64,000 bases of DNA from Muribaculaceae bacterium (GTDB taxonomy: Bacteria; Bacteroidota; Bacteroidia; Bacteroidales; Muribaculaceae): positions 1-64,000 of the forward strand of contig JAFLTS010000006.1 of the NCBI GenBank assembly GCA_022509185.1. The letters are read 5' to 3'. The notes under the pieces were generated by a model. That model was not told the origin of the DNA. It saw only the letters and a program-made list of their open reading frames with translations, and did not search any database. This document shows, in pieces, positions 36,961 to 45,638 of this stretch (positions within the stretch are counted from its first letter, which is position 1; the number at the start of each line of letters is the position of its first letter). A program made the translations under genes and the position numbers.

Positions 36961-37890
36961 ATGAGTGCAAACACTGTTAACAAGGAATACGAATATAAAG
37001 GTTTAGTGGTAAATGGATTTGCCATGATCTTCTTTGTGTTTATTTTAGTGCCCGGACTAATAGTTTTGTTCAGCCTTGTATTGATAGAATCAGTAGAGGC
37101 ACTAGGAATAGTATTGGATGCTGTTTTAGGTGTGATTTTTATTTTAGGTTGTGTAGGATATTTTGTACAAGAACCCAATCAGGCCAGAGTAATGATATTC
37201 TTTGGTAAATATAAAGGTACCTGCAGAAAAACAGGATATTTTTGGGTAAATCCTTTTCTCAACCGTAAAAAATTATCCTTGCGCATACGTAACATGGACA
37301 TTGAGCCAATTAAAGTAAATGATAAGGTGGGAAATCCGGTGCTTATTGGAATGGTACTTGTCTGGAAAATAAAGGATACTTATCGGGCTGTATTTGATAT
37401 AGACACTCAGGGAGCCGGTAACACAGGTGTAAATAACAACGCCTTGGAAAAATTTGTAAGAATACAAAGTGATGCAGCTTTGAGAGAAGTTACAGGCCAA
37501 TTTGCCTATGATGTCACCGACCAAGGAAGTAAAGAACTTACACTAAGATCAGGTGGCGAGGAAATAAACGAACTTTTGGAACACAAGCTAAACGAACGAT
37601 TGGCTATAGCAGGAATGGAAGTGGTGGAAGCCCGAATAAATTATTTGGCTTATGCTCCTGAAATTGCAGCGGTGATGCTTAGACGGCAGCAAGCCTCAGC
37701 TATTATAACTGCCAGAGAGAAAATAGTAGAAGGAGCAGTTTCCATGGTGAAAATGGCTATTGATCAGTTACGTGAACAGAAAGTAGTGGAACTTGATCCG
37801 GAGAAAAAAGCTGCTCTTGTAAGTAATCTTTTAGTAGTTTTATGTGCTGATGAGCCCTCACAACCTATAATCAACACAGGTGTTGCATAA
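36961..37890 (+). CDS. SPFH/Band-7 domain membrane protein
   Basis: The 309-residue product has two N-terminal transmembrane helices (about 17-45 and 50-70) and an SPFH domain (about 75-250) that opens with VQEPNQARVMIFFGKY and includes FAYDVTDQGSKELTLRSGG. The C-terminal helix carries EKIVEGAVSMVKMAIDQL. SPFH proteins oligomerise on membranes and organise microdomains or regulate proteases. In other Bacteroidales a small Arc-type DNA-binding protein gene follows; here a GH16 gene follows after only 11 bp. Confidence 0.9.
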   Translation: MSANTVNKEYEYKGLVVNGFAMIFFVFILVPGLIVLFSLVLIESVEALGIVLDAVLGVIFILGCVGYFVQEPNQARVMIFFGKYKGTCRKTGYFWVNPFLNRKKLSLRIRNMDIEPIKVNDKVGNPVLIGMVLVWKIKDTYRAVFDIDTQGAGNTGVNNNALEKFVRIQSDAALREVTGQFAYDVTDQGSKELTLRSGGEEINELLEHKLNERLAIAGMEVVEARINYLAYAPEIAAVMLRRQQASAIITAREKIVEGAVSMVKMAIDQLREQKVVELDPEKKAALVSNLLVVLCADEPSQPIINTGVA

Positions 37891-37901
37891 TATTAAAGAC
37901 T

Positions 37902-38783
37902 ATGAAAATTAGAAATTTATATCGGTTTTTATTTTGTGTTGCCATATTTATTTCACCATCTTATGTAGCAATTGCAAATAATGATTCTGAGGGAAACGAG
38001 GTTAATTTTCCTGAACTTTCCATAGAAGAAATAAAAGTGCCCGAAGGTTATATTCTGGTCTGGCACGATGAATTTAACAAGGGTAATACTTTGGGCAATG
38101 ATTGGGTGATAGAAGAAAAACCATCCGGCTGGGTTAATAATGAACTTCAGAATTATACCGGGGAAAAGATAGACGGTGAAAATACTCTCGAGATTAAGGA
38201 TGGTAATCTTTTGATAAATTGTTTCAAAGGCAGTGATGGTAAAATCTATTCAGGAAGAGTATACGCAAAACCGGATGAGGGATGGGAATACGGATATTTT
38301 GAAGCAAGAATAAAACTACCGAAAGGAAAAGGTACATGGCCCGCTTTCTGGATGATGCCTGTGAATCCTGACTGGACCATAAATGGATGGCCTCGTTGCG
38401 GTGAAATCGATATAATGGAAGAAGTAGGCACAGATCCCAACCGTGTTTCCTCTTCACTACATACAGAAAACTATAACCATAAAATAAACACTCAAAAAAC
38501 TCATGAGATTTATCTCGAAGGGGCTGAAGAGGATTTTCATATTTATGCTTTAGAATGGACCCCGGAAGAAATAAAAACCTATGTCGATGGCATTGTTCAA
38601 CTTCATGCCACACGGGAAGAAATGGGAGAAGATCATGAAAGTTGGCCTTTTCATTATGCGTTCTACCCCATTCTTAATTTAGCCTGGGGTGGAGATTGGG
38701 GTGGTTATAAAGGAGTGGATGAAACAGTCTTACCGGTATCAATGTTGGTAGACTATGTTAGAATTTTTCAGAAAAAACCTTAA
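37902..38783 (+). CDS. Glycoside hydrolase family 16 (endo-beta-glucanase type)
   Basis: The 293-residue secreted protein has a signal peptide (about 1-26) and one GH16 domain. The catalytic motif EIDIME is complete, with the first Glu as nucleophile and the last as acid/base. The flanking GKGTWPAFWMMP and the aromatic WHDEFN opening fit laminarinase/lichenase-type enzymes cutting beta-1,3 or mixed-linkage glucans. Family and mechanism are secure; the exact substrate is not. No SusC/SusD pair is present, so it is not in an obvious polysaccharide utilisation locus. Confidence 0.92.
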   Translation: MKIRNLYRFLFCVAIFISPSYVAIANNDSEGNEVNFPELSIEEIKVPEGYILVWHDEFNKGNTLGNDWVIEEKPSGWVNNELQNYTGEKIDGENTLEIKDGNLLINCFKGSDGKIYSGRVYAKPDEGWEYGYFEARIKLPKGKGTWPAFWMMPVNPDWTINGWPRCGEIDIMEEVGTDPNRVSSSLHTENYNHKINTQKTHEIYLEGAEEDFHIYALEWTPEEIKTYVDGIVQLHATREEMGEDHESWPFHYAFYPILNLAWGGDWGGYKGVDETVLPVSMLVDYVRIFQKKP

Positions 38784-38791
38784 AATTAAGG

Positions 38792-39226
38792 CTAAGCTTT
38801 TATTTTACGCTTAATTTCTATAGGTAAACCAGACAACTCTTCAAGCACTTTTTGTGCAGCCTGGTAAGATTGGTTCAGATCTATCTTTCTTTCACCGGCC
38901 ACATAAGCCACGGCTTCCGCATAATTGTTCTTAAATTTCTTATTTATCTGAGTCCAATTGATATTTTTCCATTGATTAGCCTGTGTGGGATCGTAGCTAA
39001 GCTTTCCTTGCTTCATCAAGACAGCTATTACGGGATAACCCGGATATCCTTGCCAAAAAGTTGCATTGTCATCAGATGAGTATTGATTATCTAAAAAACG
39101 CACCACATAAGATTTTTCTCCATCGGATGAAGACACATCGGCATATCCTTCTTTCATGAGAACACGGTTGTCAGCTAATGCGGTCCAGGCCTCAAATATT
39201 TTCTCTATCGGTGGAAATTTTTTCAT
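38792..39226 (-). CDS. Conserved-looking hypothetical protein
   Basis: A soluble 144-residue protein of unrecognised family, with no signal peptide or membrane helix. It has a helical N terminus (IEKIFEAWTALADNRV), a central beta-type section with aromatic residues (FWQGYPGYPVIAVLMKQGKLSYD), and a basic C terminus. Codon use and base composition match its neighbours. It converges on the GH16 gene with the stop codons 9 bp apart, over a short palindrome CCTTAAAATTAAGG that may aid termination. Confidence 0.7.
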   Translation of the reverse strand: MKKFPPIEKIFEAWTALADNRVLMKEGYADVSSSDGEKSYVVRFLDNQYSSDDNATFWQGYPGYPVIAVLMKQGKLSYDPTQANQWKNINWTQINKKFKNNYAEAVAYVAGERKIDLNQSYQAAQKVLEELSGLPIEIKRKIKA

Positions 39227-39281
39227 GGATTTTCCTTTTAACAGGATAAAGATAATATTTCCCTACAATTTATAAAAATAT

Positions 39282-40481
39282 TCAGAGGGTCTCTAAACCC
39301 CTATATTTTTCAAGTTGCATCAATGCTTTGGCGGCATTATATTTCATAGTGATTAGATCCATGGCAGCTGTAGTGAAATAATTACGGTCGGAAATATATT
39401 CAATGAGGGTTAACAGACCACCGCGATAGGCTTTCAAAAGCTGAGTGTTATAATCCACACTTACCATTATCGGCTCAAGTTCATCTATCTGATTCTTAAT
39501 GTATTGAAGTCTTCTGATGGTCATAGCCACATCAGCATCTATCTCCTCCCGGCCGGCCTCTATACGATATTGTGCATCAATGATGTCAGCTTTTGCAGCC
39601 TTTTGTCTTCCCCTCGATGAAAAAATTGGCAGAGAGATTCCAAAAGTAGCACCGTTAAAATGCATTCCGTCTTCAAAAGCATGCTTGTATCCTATCGATA
39701 AAGAGGGCAACGCTTCCATTTTAGCCACCCTTATTGCCTGTTCCGCAGCTTCTGCTTCAGCTTGAGCCAGTTTTAAAGAAGGAGCATTATTTTTTATATC
39801 AGAAAATATCTCATCAGAGGGAATGACAATCTCAGGAAAATCCAAGATTAGCTCTTTCAAAAGTTCAGAACAATCCTTTCCATATATTTTAGAAAGAGAG
39901 GAAGTAATCTCTAATTCTTCATCCAGAAGCGAAGCACGGGCGCTTCTTATATTGGCATATTCCAGCCTTACTTTATTAAGATCTAATATAGTGATTTCAC
40001 CACCCTTGGATGATTCTCTGGCAAGCCTGTAGATACTGTCGTTATTATTGTTCAGTTCTTCTAAAAGATCCAGTTTCTGCTTATGCTGAATATAATCTAA
40101 AAGAAGATCGCGGATTTCCATCAAAGCGTCCATCCTTCTTAAATGGATTTCATATCCTGCTTTTGAGAATTTCTTATCTGCCTCCTTTCCTCTGGCACCA
40201 TAAACCCCTGGCCATTCAACACTCCATGTAAGCTCAGCCGTCCAACGGTTATCAACATCCGAAGGCATAACCAGGTATTCTCCTCCCAACTCAGGATCAG
40301 GTAGGTTTGATTCGGTCTTTAAATTTCTGTATGCACTTTCGAGGGAATAAATATCTGATTGAAAAGCCGGGCTTCCTTTTAAGATTTTTATTGCAGTTTC
40401 ATCTATAGTGGCTCCTTTACTGATACACGGGGTTGAGACAATTATCATAAGGGCAACACCAAGGAGAATCCTGAACCACAT
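39282..40481 (-). CDS. TolC-family outer-membrane efflux protein
   Basis: The 399-residue product has a signal peptide (about 1-22) and two related halves of long helices broken by short strands, as in the OEP/TolC trimer that forms the outer-membrane exit duct. Segments such as EAEAAEQAIRVAKMEALPSL in the second half are typical. It is third in an operon with a membrane-fusion protein and an RND pump; the gap to the pump gene is 83 bp. It is slightly short, as CusC/CzcC-type members often are. Confidence 0.92.
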   Translation of the reverse strand: MWFRILLGVALMIIVSTPCISKGATIDETAIKILKGSPAFQSDIYSLESAYRNLKTESNLPDPELGGEYLVMPSDVDNRWTAELTWSVEWPGVYGARGKEADKKFSKAGYEIHLRRMDALMEIRDLLLDYIQHKQKLDLLEELNNNNDSIYRLARESSKGGEITILDLNKVRLEYANIRSARASLLDEELEITSSLSKIYGKDCSELLKELILDFPEIVIPSDEIFSDIKNNAPSLKLAQAEAEAAEQAIRVAKMEALPSLSIGYKHAFEDGMHFNGATFGISLPIFSSRGRQKAAKADIIDAQYRIEAGREEIDADVAMTIRRLQYIKNQIDELEPIMVSVDYNTQLLKAYRGGLLTLIEYISDRNYFTTAAMDLITMKYNAAKALMQLEKYRGLETL

Positions 40482-40564
40482 AAAACTATTAATTTTTTAT
40501 TGACAAAAGCAAAATTACTTTTATTTTTTATTTATTACAAATATTCAAGTAATATAAGCATTTT

Positions 40565-43500
40565 TCAACTAATAAATGCTTCGTTCTTGTGTTTACATTC
40601 CTTACAATTACATTCATCCCGCAACATTCCTTTTTTACCCATAAGGAAATAAATTGAGGGAACTACAAAAATATTCAACACCGTACATGAAATCAATCCT
40701 CCCAGAATAACAATTGCCATCGGAGCTTGAATTTCATTGCCCGGACTATCATACCTGAAAGCCAGAGGCACCAAAGCAAGGGCTGACGACAAAGCAGTCA
40801 TCAGGATGGGATTGAGGCGCGTCACCGAACCCTCTAAAACCCTTTTTTCCAAAGACACCTTTTCGTGAAGCAATTGATTGTAATGGGAAATAAGCAACAT
40901 ACCGTTGCGGGTGGAGATACCTAAAAGGGAAATGAAGCCTATTATTGCAGGTATGTTCAATTGGCTTCGCGTGAGCCAAAGAATCAATACACCACCTATT
41001 AATGCAAGTGGCATATTAAGAAGAATTACCAAAGATTCCTTTACATCTTTAAATTCAGCAAAAAGAAGGAAGAAAATCAGCAAAATAGCCCCTAAAGAAG
41101 CAAACAGCAAAGTGCGTGACGCTGCCTTCTCGCTCTCAAACTGTCCTCCATAAGTGATATAGTAGCCCTTAGGCAAACTGACGTCCCGGCTTATGTTTTC
41201 CTTTATATCATCCACAGCCCCCTTGAGGTCTCTCCCGGATATATTCGCCGAGACAACTATACGTCTTGATACATCTTCCCGGTTTACCGTGTTAGGACCT
41301 GAAGTTGAGATAATCTCGGAAACCGATGTAAGTGGTACCGGCCCGAGGGGGGAATCTATAAAAAGATCAGATAAAGATTCTAAAGTAGAACGATATTCCG
41401 GTGCTATCTTGAGAGTAACATCGTAAGGAACTGATCCGGTGTAAACCCTTGAAACAGCCTTACCCCCTATAGCCACTTCCACAAATCTTCGGAATTGCGG
41501 AAGAGAGATACCATACTTTGCGAGCATTTCACGCTTAGGTTTTATTTCTAGTTCCGGCCTTGGTATCTGTTGTTCAACATTAATATCCACTATCCCCTTT
41601 ACCTCTCCCATGGCCGCAGCTACTTCTTTCCCTAAAGAAAACAACCGATCGAGATCTTCTCCAAAAATTTTCACCGCAACCTGTGCCTCGCTCCCGGAGA
41701 GCATTGCATCAATTCTATGGCTTATCGGTTGTCCGATCTCTATATTAACACCTGGAATCATCGATAGTCTTTCACGGATATCAGCTGCAACTTCTTCCCG
41801 TTTCCTACCTGTAGATAGAGAATAAGGAACTTCAATTTCAGATACATTGGAGCCTAAAGAATGTTCATCAAGTTCGGCTCGTCCTGTTTTCCGAGCAGTG
41901 AGAATCACTTCCGGCACTTCCCTTATCAATCTTTCGGCCATCTTGCCGATACTGTCGCTAAGCTGTAGGGATATTCCCGGCATTGCGCTTACATTCACAG
42001 TAAAAGATCCTTCATTAAAAGATGGCAAAAATCCTCGTCCTAAAAATGGGAAAACTATCCCGGCGAATACCAGGAAAGCACCGGAAATAATAAATACCGG
42101 AGATGGCTTTGAGATTACTTTCCGGAGAATTCTTTTATAGAATGTGCCTAACTTTAAAGCCAGCCAAGGCTCTTTCTCCAGTCTTTTTTCCACCTTTCCT
42201 TTACCCAACAGAAAAAGACAAAGCACAGGAGTCAAAGTCAGCGCCACAATAGTTGAGGCCATTAACGCAATTATAAATGAAAGTCCAAGAGGTATAAGTA
42301 GTCTTCCTTCCATTCCATGCAGGAAAAACAATGGCAAAAAACTGGCTATAATTATTAAGGAAGAATTTAAGATAGGCATCCTCACTTCCCTGGATGCTCT
42401 AAACACCACTTCTGCAGGCTCTTGTCTCATTGTAGCCGGCAATTGTCTGTTGTGTCTGAGGTGACGGTAAACATTTTCTACGTCCACTATAGCATCGTCC
42501 ACTAATGAACCGATAGCTATTGCTATACCGCCAAGAGTCATTGTATTTACAGAAAAACCGAGGGCATCGATAATAAGCAAAGTAATGATTACAGACATGG
42601 GTATCGCCACAGCAGAAATCACTGTGGTGCGAATATTCATTAAGAATAGAAATAAAATAACCACTACAAAGAGTGCTCCCTCAAAAAGTGAGACCTGAAG
42701 ATTTCTTACAGAATTACTAATGAAAGAAGCCTGTCGGAATATATCGGCATTTATTGTTATTCCGGAAGGAAGGGATGGAGCTAACGATTCCAACGTATCT
42801 TCCAACCTCTGGGTTAGAGAAATCGACCCTACTCCGGGTTGTTTGGTCACAGTGATCAAAACAGCCGATTCACTATTGATTGATGCTTTACCTATTTCAG
42901 GAGATTTAGGAGCCAGTCTTACTTCAGCAAAGTCCTCAAGCCGGTAAATTTTCCCTGATTCTGAAATAACGGGCGTTTTAGATATCTCGGCCAAATCTGT
43001 AGTGGAAAGACTGGCTTTCAAGAGATATTCATTATCGTAATCATACAATACCCCTCCTGAAGCATTAGAATTAAAAGTCTCCAAAGCATCTTCAACTTCA
43101 TCAAGAGAGATGCCAAGAAATCTCATTTTCCCGGGATTGATATTTACGGCATATTCTTCTACTTCTCCCCCAATCATAGAAACGGAAGAAACACCTCCGA
43201 CAGCTAATAAACGTGGCCGTACCAATCTGTCGGCCACTGAACGAAGCTCCCCTTGGGAAAGAGTGTCGGAAGTAAGTCCTATAATCAGGATTTCACCTAA
43301 AATGGAAGAGGAAGGCCCCATTGTGGGGGTACCGGCATCTTCAGGCAATTCTTCGGAGATAGCAGGCAATCTTTCTGCTACTATTTGTCTAGCCTCTCTT
43401 ATATCTGTGTTCCAATCAAACTCTACCCAAACAACAGAGAATCCGGTAGCTGACGAACTTCTCACACGTCTCACTCCCGGCAAACCGTTTAATGCAGTTT

Positions 43501-43708
43501 CTACAGGAAAAGTTACAAGTTGCTCCACCTCCTCGGGTGCCATTCCTCCGGCTTCTGTCATCACCACTACTGTAGGGGCATTTAAATCGGGAAAAATATC
43601 CACCTCCGTTCGGAACAGTGAAATCATTCCGGCGGCAAGAAGTAAGAAACTCAGAAAGAGTATCAGAAACCGGTTGTCGAGTGAGAAACGGATAATTCGG
43701 TCGAGCAT
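40565..43708 (-). CDS. Heavy-metal-type RND efflux permease (CusA/CzcA-like)
   Basis: The 1047-residue inner-membrane pump has 12 transmembrane helices and two large periplasmic loops of the RND superfamily. The fourth-helix segment GGIAIAIGSLVDDAIVDVENV resembles the CusA form and lacks the DFG motif of CzcA. The pump should use the proton gradient to export metal ions, perhaps Cu+/Ag+ or Zn2+, through a CusCBA-like assembly. Metal choice is inference. The C-terminal tail has a Cys cluster (CNCKEC). It is second of three genes, 6 bp after the adaptor. No metal sensor gene is adjacent. Confidence 0.93.
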   Translation of the reverse strand: MLDRIIRFSLDNRFLILFLSFLLLAAGMISLFRTEVDIFPDLNAPTVVVMTEAGGMAPEEVEQLVTFPVETALNGLPGVRRVRSSSATGFSVVWVEFDWNTDIREARQIVAERLPAISEELPEDAGTPTMGPSSSILGEILIIGLTSDTLSQGELRSVADRLVRPRLLAVGGVSSVSMIGGEVEEYAVNINPGKMRFLGISLDEVEDALETFNSNASGGVLYDYDNEYLLKASLSTTDLAEISKTPVISESGKIYRLEDFAEVRLAPKSPEIGKASINSESAVLITVTKQPGVGSISLTQRLEDTLESLAPSLPSGITINADIFRQASFISNSVRNLQVSLFEGALFVVVILFLFLMNIRTTVISAVAIPMSVIITLLIIDALGFSVNTMTLGGIAIAIGSLVDDAIVDVENVYRHLRHNRQLPATMRQEPAEVVFRASREVRMPILNSSLIIIASFLPLFFLHGMEGRLLIPLGLSFIIALMASTIVALTLTPVLCLFLLGKGKVEKRLEKEPWLALKLGTFYKRILRKVISKPSPVFIISGAFLVFAGIVFPFLGRGFLPSFNEGSFTVNVSAMPGISLQLSDSIGKMAERLIREVPEVILTARKTGRAELDEHSLGSNVSEIEVPYSLSTGRKREEVAADIRERLSMIPGVNIEIGQPISHRIDAMLSGSEAQVAVKIFGEDLDRLFSLGKEVAAAMGEVKGIVDINVEQQIPRPELEIKPKREMLAKYGISLPQFRRFVEVAIGGKAVSRVYTGSVPYDVTLKIAPEYRSTLESLSDLFIDSPLGPVPLTSVSEIISTSGPNTVNREDVSRRIVVSANISGRDLKGAVDDIKENISRDVSLPKGYYITYGGQFESEKAASRTLLFASLGAILLIFFLLFAEFKDVKESLVILLNMPLALIGGVLILWLTRSQLNIPAIIGFISLLGISTRNGMLLISHYNQLLHEKVSLEKRVLEGSVTRLNPILMTALSSALALVPLAFRYDSPGNEIQAPMAIVILGGLISCTVLNIFVVPSIYFLMGKKGMLRDECNCKECKHKNEAFIS

Positions 43709-43714
43709 ACGGAA

Positions 43715-44842
43715 TCAATGATTATGAGTATGGGAAGGGGGTGCTACTGCCGAAATTTCTGCCATACGTATCACTGAAGCTCCCTTCGTTATAACCCGGT
43801 CTCCCTCTTTCAAACCTTCTTTTATCTCGATTCTCTTTCCGTCGGTGGCTCCCGTTGTCACAAGTTTCTTTTCATACTCATCATCATCTATGGCGATGTA
43901 TACATATTTATTACCCTGAAGTTCAACTAATGCCTCCCGAGGTACAGATATTACACCGGCTCTCGGCCCACAAATAAGATATACCTCTGCAAATCCACCC
44001 AAAAATGATTCCTCATTACCCGTAAAAGAAAAATAAACCGGCAGATAACCATTTGTTGCAACAGGATTGCTGCCGGTTATTTTACGAACATTCATTGTAG
44101 CCAGTTCCAGAATTTCTTTACCACCTTCTGGCATAATATTTGCTGACTCCAATTCTTTGAGATGAGAGAAATATTTTGTCGGAACGTCAGCTCTTAGAAT
44201 CTGGGTAGCACCTTTAACAATTGTGGCCACAGGGCTTCCGACTTCAACATATTCTCCTGACTTTACCAATAATTCACTTATGTTTCCGGTTATCGGAGTA
44301 GTCAGTGAAACCGATCCACTATTATCTGTATTTCCTGCCATAGCCATGGCTTCATGGTAAGTCCTCTCGGCTTCACGGAACGTAGATGCTGTAACTAATC
44401 CCTCTTCATATAAGGGTTTAAGACGTTCGTATTCTTTACGGGCAGCCTGAAGGTTTACTTGAGCAGCCTTAGCCACATCTCCACCCTGTAAACCTTCAGC
44501 GGATATCATGACAATCTTTTCTCCTTTGTTTACTTCAGCGCCGGTACTAATACCATCATTCAATGTGATAATACCGGATTTCTTTGCGGTAACTGTATAA
44601 ATATCCCCGTTTGATGGTTGTATTTCTCCCGTGGTTTTAATAACGTCATGAAAAATTCCCGGGCTTATAATCTCATATTCCACCCCGAATTCCCGAGCTT
44701 TTTCGGGGGACAAAACCACTGCAGTCTCTCCTCCATGTTCATCTTCATCATCATGATGATCTTCACCGTCTGATGTCTTACAGGAAAAAAGTAAACTTGC
44801 CAGCACACAAATAAACCATATTTCGAAACGACTAAAAATCAT
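43715..44842 (-). CDS. RND periplasmic adaptor (CusB/CzcB-like) lipoprotein
   Basis: The 375-residue membrane-fusion protein has a lipoprotein signal (LLFSC, Cys20). A His/Asp/Glu-rich stretch follows at once (DHHDDEDEHGG) and the C terminus ends in HTHNH; both suggest metal binding. Between them are the barrel-sandwich and helical-hairpin regions of an HlyD-type adaptor. It would link the RND pump to the TolC-type channel and may hand over metal. It is first in the operon and is transcribed divergently from the carbonic anhydrase gene. Confidence 0.92.
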   Translation of the reverse strand: MIFSRFEIWFICVLASLLFSCKTSDGEDHHDDEDEHGGETAVVLSPEKAREFGVEYEIISPGIFHDVIKTTGEIQPSNGDIYTVTAKKSGIITLNDGISTGAEVNKGEKIVMISAEGLQGGDVAKAAQVNLQAARKEYERLKPLYEEGLVTASTFREAERTYHEAMAMAGNTDNSGSVSLTTPITGNISELLVKSGEYVEVGSPVATIVKGATQILRADVPTKYFSHLKELESANIMPEGGKEILELATMNVRKITGSNPVATNGYLPVYFSFTGNEESFLGGFAEVYLICGPRAGVISVPREALVELQGNKYVYIAIDDDEYEKKLVTTGATDGKRIEIKEGLKEGDRVITKGASVIRMAEISAVAPPSHTHNH

Positions 44843-44898
44843 TCTTCAATTTTAATATATTTTACTTAGGCAATTAAGCAAATTTGATCTTACGAGAG

Positions 44899-44906
44899 CA
44901 AATTTA
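44899..44906 (-). promoter_or_regulatory. Candidate -7 element of the RND operon
   Basis: The minus strand reads TAAATTTG about 57 nt before the adaptor ATG. The -33 region contains the palindrome at 44919-44933. Confidence 0.35.
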
Positions 44907-44918
44907 AAATTCCTTATA

Positions 44919-44933
44919 TGCAACTTTGTTGCA
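44919..44933. promoter_or_regulatory. Palindromic operator-like site between metal efflux and carbonic anhydrase genes
   Basis: TGCAACTTTGTTGCA, perfect 6-bp arms around a 3-bp spacer. It lies immediately before the carbonic anhydrase -7 box and within the -33 region of the divergent efflux operon. A dimeric regulator bound here could control both. The regulator is unknown. Confidence 0.4.
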
Positions 44934-44940
44934 ATTTGAC

Positions 44941-44948
44941 TATCTTTG
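44941..44948 (+). promoter_or_regulatory. Candidate -7 element of the carbonic anhydrase gene
   Basis: TATCTTTG matches TAnnTTTG. The upstream TTTG (44925-44928) is only 12 nt away, so the -33 element is uncertain. Confidence 0.4.
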
Positions 44949-45024
44949 TCTTTCGAGCGATCCGGTTTTTTCACTTGTGATTCCCAAGACCGGGTTCTGA
45001 CAATTGTTATTAAAAACTTACATT

Positions 45025-45567
45025 ATGATATCAGAACTTCTTAAATTCAACGATGAATTCGTGGCCAAGGAAGGCTATAAGCCTTTTATAACCTCAAAAT
45101 ATCCCGATAAGAAAATCGCTATCGTCACATGTATGGACACAAGGCTTGTAGAACTTCTTCCGGCAGCTTTAGGCATAAAAAACGGAGATGTGAAAATGAT
45201 AAAGAATGCCGGAGGTGTGATTTCTGATCCCTGGGATTCAACAATGAGGTCATTGCTGGTGGCAATCTATGAATTAGGAGTAAACCAGATTATGGTGATC
45301 GGACACACGGAATGTGGTGTGAAAGGGATGAACGCCCAAGAAATGATCCATCTGATGGAGAAGAGAGGCATCTCTAAAGAAACCATATCATTGGTGGAAC
45401 GTTGCGGCATAGACCTGGAAAAATGGCTTAAAGGTTTCGATGAAACAGAACAAGCTGTGAAAGATTCTGTCAATCTTGTAAAAAATCATCCGTTGGTACC
45501 CGGGGAAATAGAGGTGACAGGATATATCATGGATTCCACTACAGGTAAACTTACAATATTAAAATAA
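45025..45567 (+). CDS. Beta-class carbonic anhydrase
   Basis: The 180-residue cytoplasmic enzyme interconverts CO2 and bicarbonate. The zinc ligands are visible: Cys in CMDTR, whose Asp-Arg dyad is the usual gate, and His and Cys in GHTECG. The short form with MIKNAGGVI is the type found in Bacteroidetes and Firmicutes. The start is taken at ATG 45025; the in-frame TTG 21 nt upstream is less likely. It is divergent from a metal efflux operon and ends at a strong bidirectional terminator. Confidence 0.93.
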   Translation: MISELLKFNDEFVAKEGYKPFITSKYPDKKIAIVTCMDTRLVELLPAALGIKNGDVKMIKNAGGVISDPWDSTMRSLLVAIYELGVNQIMVIGHTECGVKGMNAQEMIHLMEKRGISKETISLVERCGIDLEKWLKGFDETEQAVKDSVNLVKNHPLVPGEIEVTGYIMDSTTGKLTILK

Positions 45568-45584
45568 CACATAAAAGATTAACT

Positions 45585-45619
45585 AAAAATGTCTGCTTGA
45601 TTGAAGCAGACATTTTTTT
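45585..45619. terminator. Bidirectional rho-independent terminator
   Basis: A 14-bp stem AAAAATGTCTGCTT / AAGCAGACATTTTT with a 5-nt loop. A- and T-runs on both sides serve the carbonic anhydrase gene and the opposing Ig-like lipoprotein gene. Confidence 0.85.
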
Positions 45620-45638
45620 GTTGGTATTAATATCTCTT

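Noticed and set aside
40565-43708. Assignment of the RND pump to a particular metal
   Set aside because: The key residues that distinguish Cu/Ag from Zn/Co/Cd pumps cannot be aligned with confidence by eye.
43110-43721. 203-codon open frame on the plus strand opposite the RND permease
   Set aside because: It is antisense to a clear RND coding region, has no recognisable motif and arises from codon composition. Many similar antisense frames (for example 15958-16386, 13-kb and 30-kb regions) were dropped for the same reason.
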